Origin: Vombatus ursinus
Lineage: Eukaryota; Chordata; Mammalia; Diprotodontia; Vombatidae
Length of the DNA: 64,000 bases
NCBI RefSeq assembly: GCF_900497805.2
Contig: NW_020954581.1
Coordinates: 4,845,145 to 4,909,144, forward strand
Reading direction: 5' to 3'
The position numbers and the translations under genes were made by a program. Shown one piece after another: positions 10,311 through 20,089 of the stretch; position 1 is the first letter of the stretch; every line of letters begins with the position of its first letter. Under the pieces are notes generated by a model. The model ran no database searches. It saw nothing but the letters and a program-made list of their open reading frames with translations, and had not been told where the DNA came from.

Positions 10311-10394
10311 TAAATTGTCAAACAGTATCCAAGTGAAGAGCCCTATTTCCACAAGAATCTTCACAATTTTGTTCAATCTTAATGAAGTGGGTTT

Positions 10395-10790
10395 GTTTTG
10401 AAGCTCAGAATCTTCTTGGATCACTACTGAGGTAACTGGGAGAAGATTCTAGCACTTGGGGATAAACCAGTCTCGTTCTTGGGGGCTATAGTTATTGGCC
10501 TTTCAAATCAAATCATAAGCACTTCAGCTGTTGGGTCTTTTTTTTCAATCACAGTCACCTCATTAACTAAGTTATTGGCAACATTTTCTTTCACAGTTTT
10601 CTATTTATGTGGTGGTTTCCACTAATATCAACTCATCAATCACAGAAATAGAAGTCCCTGGGCCATCCATTTTCTCCTTAAGCTCAGTTTTTGTGGAATC
10701 TGGTGCTGATGAGGAGAAAATCATCATTATAGCCAACAAGGTAGAAACAATGCAGAATAGGTAAAAATAAATATAGGTTAGGTAAAATAA
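10395..10790 (-). pseudogene. Possible decayed retro-pseudogene of unknown parent
   Basis: On the minus strand, from about 10790 down, one frame gives a hydrophobic stretch (FCIVSTLLAIMMIF) followed by SSSAPDSTKTELKEKMDGPG and about 15 more residues. After a one-base shift the next frame continues with TVKENVANNLVNEVTVIEKK, then DPTAEVLMI, a stop, and FERPITIAPKNETGLSPSAR. The K/E/T/V-rich composition looks protein-like rather than random, and would suit a small secreted or single-pass protein. I do not recognise the parent; chance is a real alternative. Confidence 0.22.
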
Positions 10791-10824
10791 AGAATGAAGA
10801 AATGTTCTCTATGAAATTATATTT

Positions 10825-10830
<6 letters not shown>

Positions 10831-10871
<41 letters not shown>

Positions 10872-10900
10872 CATACATACATACATAGATATCTGTATCT
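10831..10900. repeat. (CT)n-(TA)n-(CATA)n microsatellite
   Basis: A CT run is followed directly by a TA run and then acatacatacata. Confidence 0.95.
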
Positions 10901-10904
10901 AGAC

Positions 10905-11460
10905 AGATATATAGATGTAGAACCAAGAGGACCAGAAAAAGAAATTTCCAGAGTGAAAGAACTAGTCAGTAGCAAAGTTGGTATTTGAACATGCCATCCA
11001 CCTTCCAATCCAGTGCTACATACTGCCAGAGAGTCATTTCTTAATCCCAAAGTGCTACTAAGGCCCTTTACCCATCCTATAATACTTCAAGGATCTGTGA
11101 TTGTGTTGACCAGTGAGTTAGTTCACAAGCATTTACCCTCTCCTTCCCACCCATGTAAATCATTGCCTCCTCAGGCTTTGGACTGGCATCAAGAATCTCT
11201 TTAGCTGAAGAAAAAAAAATATCACTCCCAATAACCAATGTCATCCAAACTTAGATAGGCTGGTCGCTAAACAGAAGACATATTGCAGACACATCATTGG
11301 GTCTGAGCCCAGAGACTTTTCAGGTTGGTAGGTAGGGTATATATATGCTTCACTAGCATAACCATTGAGAGGCCAAAGGCACGTGCATATCAAGAAGAGA
11401 CATAAGAGGAGGACATTAACAAAGGTGTACATAGTAGATATTTCATAAATACTTGTTTAA
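10905..11460. other. No gene; faint SINE and L2 traces
   Basis: The words ctagtcagtagcaaagttgg and gccagagagtcatttc near 10960-11040 suggest the end of an antisense MIR3. The end (acatagtagatatttcataa at 11428-11449) resembles a sense L2 or MIR tail. Otherwise unassigned. Confidence 0.35.
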
Positions 11461-11464
11461 TTGA

Positions 11465-11890
11465 AAGGAATTGAAAGAGAGGAGATAGAGAAGGACTGTC
11501 CAGAAAGGCTGGAGGACAACAAGGAGAGTCCATTGTCTTGAAAGCCAAGAAGGAGAGTGTTTGAAATCAAGTGGAAGGACTCATAACATCAAATGCTGCA
11601 AAGGAGGAAGAGAAAGAGTACTCACTAAAGGCCTGGGTTTCAGTAATTAGGTTATTAGATTAGTGCCCTTCTAGGTATCAGTTTCAGTAGTATAAGTGGA
11701 GTGGGTCCGAGGCAGGGGAGGGGTTGGGAAATGGGTGGATTGCCAAATTACAAAGATTTGCAAAAATTTGAGTAGTGAGTGGATATTAAAGAAATTTAAG
11801 GTGGAGGAGAGGGAGGAGACACTAGTAATCAGGGCCCACTGGAAGAAATCAGAGAAGACAGTCTATAATAAAGTGCTAATTGTTGGGTCT
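11465..11890 (-). mobile_element. L2 LINE, antisense, 5' of the usual fragment
   Basis: Words such as gagatagagaaggactgtc, catcaaatgctgcaaaggag, gaagagaaagagtactcact and a G-rich run match the part of antisense L2 that lies upstream (in the minus sense) of the RT C-terminus, where cagtgtcaaaggctgcagag is typical. Diverged and non-coding. Confidence 0.45.
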
Positions 11891-11951
11891 GTGCAATAAT
11901 CACATCAGGATTTAATGCAGCTGAAAATAACAGATGGTACATGCTACAGTG

Positions 11952-12200
11952 TAGTCAGTGGAAAGAATGTCAAGCTCAGTATCACAAAGACTTGTGTGTG
12001 AATCTTGTCGCAGACCCTTACTAGCTGTGTCCTCCTGACCAAGCCTCAACATTTCTGTGCTACATTTTTTTCATCTGTAAAATAAGGATAACAGCAACCC
12101 TTAACCCACAAGGTTGTTAAAACTATCAAATGTCATAATGCATGGGAAAAAGCTTTGCAAAATTTAAAGCATTATGTAAATGTCAGAGCTATTGTGAATG
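11952..12200 (+). mobile_element. MIR SINE, full length
   Basis: Head tgtagtcagtggaaagaatg, middle cagacccttactagctgtgt, CORE tttttttcatctgtaaaata and tail gcaaaatttaaagcattatg then taaatgtcagagctatt are in order. The B-box to CORE segment has several substitutions. Confidence 0.75.
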
Positions 12201-12280
12201 TTGAAGATTCACTGACAGTCATGGGGAATTTCTAGAGCATTCCCAAATATGGCAAAGTGCAGTTATTGGCTTGTGCACAT

Positions 12281-12306
12281 GAGAGTGTGTGTGTGTGTGT
12301 GTGTGT
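12281..12306. repeat. (GT)13 microsatellite
   Basis: Uninterrupted GT dinucleotides. Confidence 0.95.
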
Positions 12307-12377
12307 ATCCTGAGGCCAGGAAACAAGGCTAACACTATCACTTTATCCCTTTTCTCCATATTGGGGTATGATATCAT

Positions 12378-12550
12378 AAATTAATTGATCAATCAATTAA
12401 CAATCATTAATGTTTCCTTTGTGCTAAGTGCTAGGGATTTTTTTTTTCTGGCCAGGACAAAAACAGGCCCTGCTTTCATGGGACTTGTATTCTGATGGAG
12501 GAAGACATGAAAATGACTTGGTACATATAAGACACATACAGAGTAGCTGG
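12378..12550 (-). mobile_element. L2 3' end, antisense
   Basis: caatcaattaacaatcatta, gtgctaagtgctagggattt, caggccctgctttcatggga and cttgtattctgatggaggaa follow the antisense L2 tail order. Confidence 0.65.
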
Positions 12551-12571
12551 TTGGGAGTAAACCTTACAAGG

Positions 12572-12795
12572 TGAGGTGATTAATCAGAACATATAGGTTC
12601 TAGTCTCAACTCTGTCACTTGCTAGTGATGTGATCTTAAGTAAATAACGTAACCTCTCCGGGCCTCATAGGTTACCTCACAGGTAACCTCTTCCCTCCTT
12701 ACTTCGCAGACTTATTATTAGTATCACATGAAAGAATGCATATAAATGCACTTGGAATACTACAGAATTATCTGTAAATGGCAGGTATCATCACC
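12572..12795 (+). mobile_element. MIR SINE
   Basis: ctagtctcaactctgtcact, tgctagtgatgtgatcttaa, gtaacctctccgggcctcat and a 3' part ending in ctgtaaatggcaggtatcat fit a diverged MIR. A short duplication (ggttacctcacaggtaacct) interrupts it. Confidence 0.6.
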
Positions 12796-12879
12796 CCTCA
12801 TCTTAAAATTGGCAGATGATAGCAAGTTGGGTAGAATCACTGAAGGCTGGATGAGAGTGAATCATTTTAGGCCCCGTTT

Positions 12880-13555
12880 ATCAGCTTCAAGTCTTGACAG
12901 AGTCTTTCTTCACAGGTAAAAGGAGCAGCCACATTTCCCATAAGCCTCCTGTCATTCCACGGCTGCCAAAGAAAAGGCAACTCGAGGCTTATAGGGCCTC
13001 TTTCTAAAACCATTTACAAAGGAATAGTATTCAGCAGGTTTTCACTCCTTGGCTATGCCAGGGTAGAAACACGGTCTGCTCTTTGTAAGCAGTCGAAGCT
13101 CTCTACTCTGCATGCATTGACCCTGGATTTCATTCACAACTGAGGGAGACAAACTTGGCTTCTTTGCCTGTTCTGCTTAGCATTCAGTGCACTTCACCTG
13201 AGACTTGGACTCTGGTTTAAAATGCCACAAATTCAAGTATTTAATGGGCAGGTTAGTCATGGTTCTTAAAGACCTCTTTGGGTGTGATGATGCATAGTCA
13301 TTCTCCTATCAGTACCAGAGTTGTTTCCAAAGGAAGCCATGCAGCCTAGTATGATTAGAAGAGTTTTAGTAGTATCTGAGGCAAACAGTCAGGGTCTCTG
13401 GCAGCACAATGATAGGAGGGCAGGAGCAAACTTGGACATGGGGTTTTGAAGTCATAAGGAATGATGCTAAATATTGCTTAATTTGGATCTTGCCAATTTT
13501 GCAGTCCAAATGGCAATTAAGTGGGTTCATACTATGTGAAAAGGGTTTCCCTTAA
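12880..13555. other. Repeat-poor stretch, candidate conserved noncoding
   Basis: About 675 bp with no SINE, LINE or simple-repeat signature in a region otherwise full of them, and no coding frame of note. Contains AT-rich homeobox-like words (caatggcaattaagtg, gcttaatttgg) and a few CpG (aactcgaggc, cagtcgaagc). It may be unique sequence under constraint; that cannot be judged from one genome. Confidence 0.3.
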
Positions 13556-13557
13556 TT

Positions 13558-13660
13558 GAGAAGTAGCACAGAGTAGTGGACTGAGTCAGGGAGACTGCTG
13601 TTCAAATGTTGCCTCAGACACATAGTGACTGTAGGACCATAGACAAGTGATTTGCCTTCG
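13558..13660 (+). mobile_element. SINE head truncated at a microsatellite
   Basis: gtagcacagagtagtggact, gttcaaatgttgcctcagac and ccatagacaagtgatttgcc give the tRNA-like half of a MIR or Mar-1 SINE. It stops where the CAC/CAT tract begins. Confidence 0.65.
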
Positions 13661-13665
13661 GAAAA

Positions 13666-13995
13666 CTATCACCACCACCATCATCACCACCACCATCATC
13701 ATCACCACTGCCATCAGCAGCACCACCATCATCACCATCGCCATCATCACCACCACCATCATCATCACCACCACCATCATCACCACCACCACCATCATCA
13801 CCACCACCATCATCATCACCACCACCATCATCACCACCACCACCATCATCATCACCGCCATCATCACCACCGCCATCATCACCACCACCATCATCACCAC
13901 CACCATCATCACCACCACCATCATCACCACCACCACCATCACCACCACCATCATCACCACCACCATCATCATCACCACCGCCATCATCACCATCC
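13666..13995. repeat. (CAC)n(CAT)n trinucleotide tract, 330 bp
   Basis: Blocks of two to four CAC alternate with one to three CAT units, with occasional CGC. Because the period is three, both strands stay open for about 140 codons (poly-His, Ile/Thr, Gly/Asp and Met/Val frames). There is no start context, domain or flanking coding signal, so these are not genes. Adjacent to the truncated SINE. Confidence 0.95.
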
Positions 13996-14235
13996 AAACA
14001 ATTGCCAATCTTCCTTAGTGGAATGAGGATGCACATTGGGGGTTTCCCACAGGTAAAATTACAAGTGTGGACAAAGTAAGTAAGTTATTTCAACATTTCT
14101 CAAAAATTTTCCAACAAGATATTAATCTGATTGAGTGATGTAACTCCATGATACGACTTCTTTTCTAGAAGACAATAACATAAAATATTCATTTCTTTGG
14201 TATATAGGCAATTACCATCTGAATATTCACTGAAT

Positions 14236-14495
14236 TTTAAAGTTTGAAGGGATCCCAATGGTTATCTAGTCCAATCTATAACTCAAGCAGAATTCCCCCT
14301 AACCTAAGAGATGATCGCCTTGCCTCTGCTCAAAGACCTCCAATGAGATGGAGTGTACTACTTCTTAAGACAGCCAGTTCTATTTATCCAAAGCTCTTAA
14401 AGTTAGGACTTTTTCCCATCCTGAAATTGAGCCTAAATTTACTTCTTTTCAACTCCCACTCACTGTTCTCTGGAGCCAAGGGTGGGGGGCTATGC
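14236..14495 (-). mobile_element. L3/CR1 LINE, antisense fragment
   Basis: tttgaagggatcccaatggt, tatctagtccaatctataac, ctctgctcaaagacctccaa and ttcaactcccactcactgtt followed by ctctggagcc follow the antisense order of CR1-type elements (the same architecture is well known from bird CR1). Old and diverged. Confidence 0.7.
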
Positions 14496-14577
14496 AGAGG
14501 GAGCATAAAAAGATTCAGTTGGAGCCATGGGATGAGGGGTAGAGTAGTGGCAGGTAGGAAAAGATTAATAAAAAGAG

Positions 14578-14818
14578 GAAGGAACATTTATTAAGTGGTT
14601 ACTATTTACAAGGTACTGTGCTAAGATCTTTACAAGTATTACCTCATTTTATCCTCTCAACAATGAGGTGGTGGCATTATTATCCCCATTTTGCAGTTGA
14701 GGAAACTGAGGCAAATAGAGATTAAATGACTTAGGGTCACACAACTAATAAACATCTGAGGCTGACCTCAGGTCTTCCTGACTCCAGGCCCAGCATTCTA
14801 TCCACTGTGCTACCTAGA
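14578..14818 (-). mobile_element. MIR SINE, antisense, full length
   Basis: acatttattaagtggttact, aggtactgtgctaagatctt, ttattatccccattttgcag, ttgaggaaactgaggcaaat, gggtcacacaactaataaac, ggtcttcctgactccaggcc and tctatccactgtgctaccta cover the whole element with good conservation. Confidence 0.85.
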
Positions 14819-14819
14819 G

Positions 14820-15645
14820 AGGGAAAAGGCAGCTTATGCTAAGTCAGTAAATAGTCTCTGTCACCTTGACCACCTTCTCTCTTTAGACTCTGATGAGAAC
14901 AACCCACACTCAAGATGAACTAGTAATAAAGTTCTCACCCAGAATGTAACTTTCAACCACTGCCTTCTTGGCTTCTACAGACACTTTCTTACTTTTATTA
15001 GCTTAAGTCAGAACACAGAGAGATGTAGCAAACCAAAGTCACAATAATGGCAGTCATGACTTTGTGAGCATTCATTTAGCTGGGGGAGATGGCTGTGGGG
15101 GGAAAGACAATTTAGAAAATGCCCCACGTGCACTAGAAAGATCACTACCCTCCTTCTCTCCCTCCTTCCTTTCCCATCAGCCTTTGCAGTACTCACAGAT
15201 GTTTTCTCAAAGACTTTCACCTTTGCTTCCCTGTGTGACCCTTCCCCTTGCACTGATTTTGTTTCTAACTTTGCTTGACTTTCAGTCTCAGTCTCTTAAC
15301 TTGGCTGTAACTAACACCATATCCCTGTGCATAGACCATCCACTTGAAAATGATTGCTTTACACCAGCATCTGAGAACCACCTCCTCTCCTGACCCTAAC
15401 AGCTACCACTCCCTATTGTATGTTTAGAAGAGGGAGAGAACGTCAGAGGCTCCTACACAGAAACATCTGTGCCAGGGCCCACTCTCCTTTAGCAGCTCTC
15501 TAAGCTTTGCCTAGGATTATTTTTTTTCCTTACTGTTAAGGCAGAATCACTCATGATTTCCACAGAAACAAGTCTTGAACTCAGTCAACATATCCCTAGT
15601 TGATCCAAAGATTCCAGAACTAGCTAAAACTAGAAGGGACTACAG
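14820..15645. other. No gene or repeat recognised
   Basis: Overlapping frames of 81 (minus, 15008-15253) and 109 codons (plus, 15064-15393) show no domain or family features. Composition is mixed, with a pyrimidine-rich part at 15145-15180. Confidence 0.4.
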
Positions 15646-15647
15646 AA

Positions 15648-15842
15648 GCTATCAGGCAGGGGGAACAATGGATAACTCATAGGATCTGGAGTCAGGAAGA
15701 CTTGTGTTCTAATCTGGCTTCAGATGCTATCTAGCCCTGGGATCTTCAGTTTCCTCATCTGTAAAATGGCAATAATAATAGCATCAGGGTTATTGTGAGG
15801 TCCAAATGAGATAACATATGTAAAATGTTTTGCAAATCTTAA
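15648..15842 (+). mobile_element. MIR SINE
   Basis: ggatctggagtcaggaagac, ttgtgttctaatctggcttc, cagtttcctcatctgtaaaa, tggcaataataatagcatca and aaatgttttgcaaatctta give the MIR order, with a small deletion between B box and CORE. Confidence 0.8.
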
Positions 15843-16025
15843 AGATTTAGACCTGGAAGAGACCTTAGGTGCCATCTAGTCCAACACTGTCATTTTACAG
15901 ATGAGAAAACTGATGTCTAGAGTTGTAAAGTGTCTGCCAGTCTACTGTCACACAGGTGGTAGGTGACCAAACTCTAATTTGAATACAGATTTTATGACTC
16001 CAAATACAATATTCTTTGCATTACA
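15843..16025 (-). mobile_element. MIR3 SINE, antisense
   Basis: gatttagacctggaagagac, cttaggtgccatctagtcca, tcattttacagatgagaaaa and tatgactccaaatacaatat are diagnostic for MIR3 in antisense. It abuts the preceding MIR directly. Confidence 0.75.
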
Positions 16026-16027
16026 GC

Positions 16028-16800
16028 TTCTTTCTGAATATCTCTGTGAGGTTCCCCAAAAGGCAAGAAAATGCTTTCTTTTAGCACCTCCTCGAGGTAA
16101 AAGTTTTGTGATTTTGGACTCGCGACAACAAATTGGCCCCAATCCACACATAATGTGATGCTGGACGGACACGTTGGGTATCACATAACCATGAGGGGAA
16201 GAGCGGGGAAGGATTTCCTCTGGGTGGAGGGCCTGCTTCCCCTTCCAATAATTAGCACCTGATTCAAATTTAAACAAGGATTCTCAGTACAGGACCAGCA
16301 TATGGTGGCTCACGCCAACACTAGATTACCAGGCTCCATATGGGTTCCGGAATGGGACAGCTTTTAGGCTGAGGTTTTCATTAGGCAAATGAAAGCCAGA
16401 GTATTTCATTTCACTTCAAAGGTGAGGGGCCCACGAGTAGCACATCCTGTCACACTGAGAGGCAAGGACATTATTAATAGCTGTGATACACCAGGGCCGA
16501 GGACCAGAATGCAAAATGTTTGCCAGTAGATTCCTGGAAGTTCAATGGAGACACAGAGGCCATGCCAAGAGTTGTTTTAAATTCAAGGGACAGCACAGAT
16601 AATCCCCAATCTCCTGATAGCCTTTCAACCAAACCAGAACCACCACCATTGAGCCGGCTTGAAGTCAGCCCATGGTTGGAATAGCCCGTAAATGATGGGA
16701 AGCTCAAGGCTTATGGTCCGGAAATTTTTTTCTGGCATATAAGCAGAACAGAAAAGTGATGTCATCACCTTGAAAAGGAGCACTTAAAAATTATCATTAT
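16028..16800. promoter_or_regulatory. Repeat-poor, CpG-bearing stretch; candidate enhancer
   Basis: No repeat or gene is recognised. CpG dinucleotides are clearly more frequent than in the neighbouring DNA (ctcgag, ctcgcgac, ggacggacacg, gagcggg, ctcacgcc, gccgag, gccggc, gtccgg). Candidate binding words include caataattagcac, cattaggcaaatgaaa and the CRE-like gtgatgtcatcac at 16756-16768. A 109-codon minus frame at 15948-16277 overlaps MIR3 and is not credible. A regulatory role is inference only. Confidence 0.3.
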
Positions 16801-16884
16801 TGAAGTATTTATTTTATCTCCTTTTCATGACTCACCTAGCCCTCCAAAAAAAAGAATCTTAGAGAAAAAAAGAAAATCAAAATT

Positions 16885-17158
16885 ATTATAACAAATAATA
16901 ATATAGCTAGCATTTATATAGCATTTTAACATTTGCAAAGTGATGTACATATATCAACTTATTTTATTATCACAACAACCCTGGGCGGTAGGTACTATCA
17001 TTATTCCCATTTTACAGATAAGGAAACTGAGACAAACAGGAGTTAAATGGTTTGCTCAGGGCCACACAACTAGTAAATGTCTGAGGGTGGATTTAAACTC
17101 ACTTCTTCCCAAATCCAGATCTATAGCTCTATCCACTGTGCCATCTACCTACCTCAAT
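16885..17158 (-). mobile_element. MIR SINE, antisense, full length
   Basis: agctagcatttatatagcat, tttgcaaagtgatgtacata, cacaacaaccctgggcggta, cccattttacagataaggaa, ggccacacaactagtaaatg and tctatccactgtgccatcta run in order. Confidence 0.85.
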
Positions 17159-17384
17159 TATGCTTAGACAAGCAAAACAAATTTCTTCCCTTGTCAGAGC
17201 CAAAAATGTGGGTGTCTTTCTGTACCTTGAATCTACCACCTCTCTGCTAGGATGTGGGAGAACCTGCATCTGCAGTGGTCTTCTGGAATCATGGGTGATA
17301 AGGGTGTTGAACAAAGTTCAAAATTGTTTTTTTTTTCCATAGTTGTTACTGTATAAATTTAAGCAAGAGCTCTTACATCATAAT

Positions 17385-17490
17385 GTCTCTCCAGTAAAAT
17401 ATAAACTTTCTGAAAAAAAAAATTAATTGACTCCCCAGTGCCTAGTATATGGCCTGACAGGTACTAAATGGTTTTTTATATCCTTGTTTA
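17385..17490 (+). mobile_element. L2 3' end, sense
   Basis: ccagtaaaatataaactttc, ccccagtgcctagtatatgg and ctgacaggtactaaatggtt match the end of L2. An A run replaces the middle part. Confidence 0.55.
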
Positions 17491-17511
17491 TTTGCTTGAT
17501 TATCATATGTT

Positions 17512-17850
17512 CATAGTTCAGGACTGGAAGGTACCTTAGAAGTCACCTGGTCCACCATATTTAGTTTACAGAAGAAAGACCTAAAGCCCACTTCTGTTAG
17601 TTCTGCCTTCTGAGGCCAAATAGAAAAAGCCTAATCTCTCTTTCACATGACAGCCTTTCAAGTACATGAACACAGCTATCATTGTGCTCATAAGTCTCCT
17701 CTTCTCCAGGCTGAATTTTTCCAGTTCCTTCAGACAAGCTTCACAGGGGATTGAGTTAAGGCCATTCACCATGTTTATTGTCTTTCTTGGGGCACTGTCA
17801 AACTTATCTAGGTCCTTTCAAAAGTGTGGAGCCCAGAAATAAGCTTGCCT
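17512..17850 (-). mobile_element. L3/CR1 LINE, antisense fragment
   Basis: ggactggaaggtaccttaga, tgaggccaaatagaaaaagc, cacatgacagcctttcaagt, agtctcctcttctccaggct, ccagttccttcagacaagct and gtgtggagcccagaa are the classic antisense CR1/L3 words in the right order. Non-coding. Confidence 0.8.
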
Positions 17851-17861
17851 GTCTATATTTG

Positions 17862-17985
17862 AGATAGCTAGGTGGCTTAGTGGATAGAGAGAAAAAGAGG
17901 AAGAAGGAAGGAAGGAAGGAGGCAAGGAAGGAAGGAGGGAAGAAGGAAGGAAGAAGGAAAGAGGAAAGGAAGGAAAATAGCATCA
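17862..17985. repeat. SINE head followed by (GGAA)n tract
   Basis: gatagctaggtggcttagtg then gatagaga (17866-17893) is the tRNA-like head of a Mar-1 or WSINE1-type SINE. It is followed at once by about 85 bp of GGAA/GAAG repeats instead of a SINE body. Confidence 0.75.
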
Positions 17986-17989
17986 ATAA

Positions 17990-18950
17990 AACATTTTAAA
18001 AGAAAGTAGGAAGCAAAAATAACAAATTGCAATTTTGTTACTACTTTGTTAAACAAAATACACTAAAGCATAAAGTAATAGAATTCTTTGCTTATATATG
18101 TTATTTTATTTTGTTTTTTATATTTTGAAATATTTATATTTATTGATGATTTCTTAAGTTCATAATTAAAAATCATTTTAAAGCACTTTTTAAACTTGTA
18201 AAATGTCAAACAAATGTAAGCTGTTCTTATTCCACATGAGTCATGATTTGACCTGTGGTGTATTAGAGTGCTATGAATACATACAATTTTACTTTAATGT
18301 AGATTTTTACTGTCCTTGCAGTTCTCACTAGGTAAGGTTAGATGGTATCTGTCCTACACTAGGTACATGGTGGACAATCAAATATCAGTAAAAAAAAAAA
18401 ATAAAGCTTCATGTTTCTGGAAGACAAAAGGGGGAGAAAGAATCTTTATCAATGCATCTCACCAGTCTCTCATAAGAAGGACTTAAGCCACACAGGAAGG
18501 ATATATTCTGTAGCCAGAGGTCAAGGGCAAGATAAAACTAATATAGCTTAGAGAACTTTGATGGATCTGTGATCTCATCAATGTGGATACTCTCCCCAGT
18601 AGATCTAACCTCGACTGCCCATTCTTTTGTGACTGTTGTTTGTAGACTTTCAAAATCCTCTACAGGGGTCTTGCTGCCACATGTCTTATCATTGCATGGG
18701 TACTAAGCAAACATATGGACTATCCTTTGATTTTTCCCATATTCTCATTAAGAAACTGGTCAATATGCTCCCCTCACTTCAGGTGTTAACATCTTTCTGA
18801 TGACATACTTTACTCTGCTTTTGTTGATCAAATTCTCACTTTGAATGGATTGTGTCTACCAGGAATCCTCCATTTCCTTTCTTGTGATCCTCAGATTGAA
18901 TTCCTCAGAAACAGTGAGTTTCAGCCATATGGCATCATTAGAAGATTCTT
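17990..18950. other. No gene; AT-rich, possible L2 tail
   Basis: Mostly AT-rich unassigned sequence. The phrase ctacactaggtacatggtgg near 18353-18372, followed by an A run, may be an L2 3' end. The stretch 18480-18950 is more balanced in composition and unassigned. Confidence 0.4.
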
Positions 18951-18952
18951 TT

Positions 18953-19145
18953 AAAATCATAGGGTACTCCAGATGAGAAGATCAGCAATTTCTGTAAGAT
19001 TTATACTTTTAGAGGTTTGCCTAAGACACTGAGATTAGCTAACTTGCTGAGGGTGACACAGTAAATTTGTGTCAGTAGTGACCCTTGCACCTCCACCTTC
19101 CTTACTTTGAGATCTCCCTGTTCATTATGCTATGATGCTTCTTGT
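18953..19145 (-). mobile_element. MIR3 SINE, antisense, diverged
   Basis: aaaatcatagggtactccag, gacactgagattagctaact, tgctgagggtgacacagtaa and cattatgctatgatgcttct fit a decayed antisense MIR3. Confidence 0.5.
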
Positions 19146-19512
19146 GGAGAAAATATTAGTGTTAAAAAATAGTCCCTTATTTCAGAAAGAACCATGGCAT
19201 AGAGAGACACCAGTTGCTCAAAGTCTATATCAATGGAATACAAGCTAAGTTTAGAACTATCATTCTATAACTTCAGTCCCAGCTAAGAAATATAAAAGCC
19301 CACCCCCAATAAACTGGCCAATGATGATATGTTATTTGGCCATAGCAAGACAATGAATATAACCATCTTTCTATTTAATGATAGAAAATTATACCTTAGA
19401 ATAAGTGCAAGTCAGTAGCATCACTTTAATCCCCAGGAATGAAATCTCACTAAAGAAACATGATTTGTTAATGCTGTCAAAGAATGAGATAACCAGTGTA
19501 AGAAGCAGGTCA
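19146..19512. other. No gene or repeat recognised
   Basis: Plain AT-rich sequence, no reading frame over 60 codons. Confidence 0.4.
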
Positions 19513-19775
19513 GATCATAGGATCACAGCTTCAGAGCTGAAAGAAACCTGAGAAAACATCAACTTCAATCCCTTCCTTTTGTAGATAAGGGGATTATGGC
19601 CTCAGAGGATTCTAGATTTAGAATAAGAAGGGATTTTGGAGGCTACCCTGTTACTAGCTCATTTAATAGATGAGGAAACTGAGGCCAAAAATGTCAGGTG
19701 ACTTGTCTGAGGTCACACACAGAATTTGAAATCAAGTTTTTCTGACTCCAAATCCAGTAATTGTTCTACTGGTTG
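19513..19775 (-). mobile_element. Two adjacent MIR3 SINEs, antisense
   Basis: First copy 19513-19605: tcataggatcacagcttcag, agctgaaagaaacctgag, ccttttgtagataaggggat. Second copy 19608-19775: ttctagatttagaataagaa, agatgaggaaactgaggcca, gtctgaggtcacacacagaa, tgactccaaatccagtaatt. The first is truncated where the second starts. Confidence 0.7.
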
Positions 19776-19984
19776 TTGTTGTTTGATGCATCAATTTAAC
19801 ATTTTCCTTAATTATGTGTTTCTTGTAAAAACCACAAATAATCTTATACATGAAAGGTAACACAGTACCTGGCACCATGAAAGAAATGTGAAAAATGATC
19901 TTTAAGACAGCTGAGGGTTTTAGGTTTCCTTGTTTTAAATGTAATCCGTTGTGAGGGAGGGGTTAACTGAATACATGCATGTGT

Positions 19985-20085
19985 TTGGATAAAAAAAAAG
20001 AAATATATATATATGAAATATACACACATATGTGTATATTTAATATATGTATATATGTACACATATATAATATATAATTTAAAGA
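19985..20085. repeat. (TATA/CATA)n low-complexity tract
   Basis: Alternating TA and CA/TG dinucleotides. The hydrophobic minus frame through it comes from composition. Confidence 0.85.
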
Positions 20086-20089
20086 AATT

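Noticed and set aside
13586-14036. Long open frames on both strands (poly-His, Gly/Asp, Met/Val) of up to 140 codons
   Set aside because: All result from the three-base period of the CAC/CAT tract; no start context, domain or flanking coding sequence.
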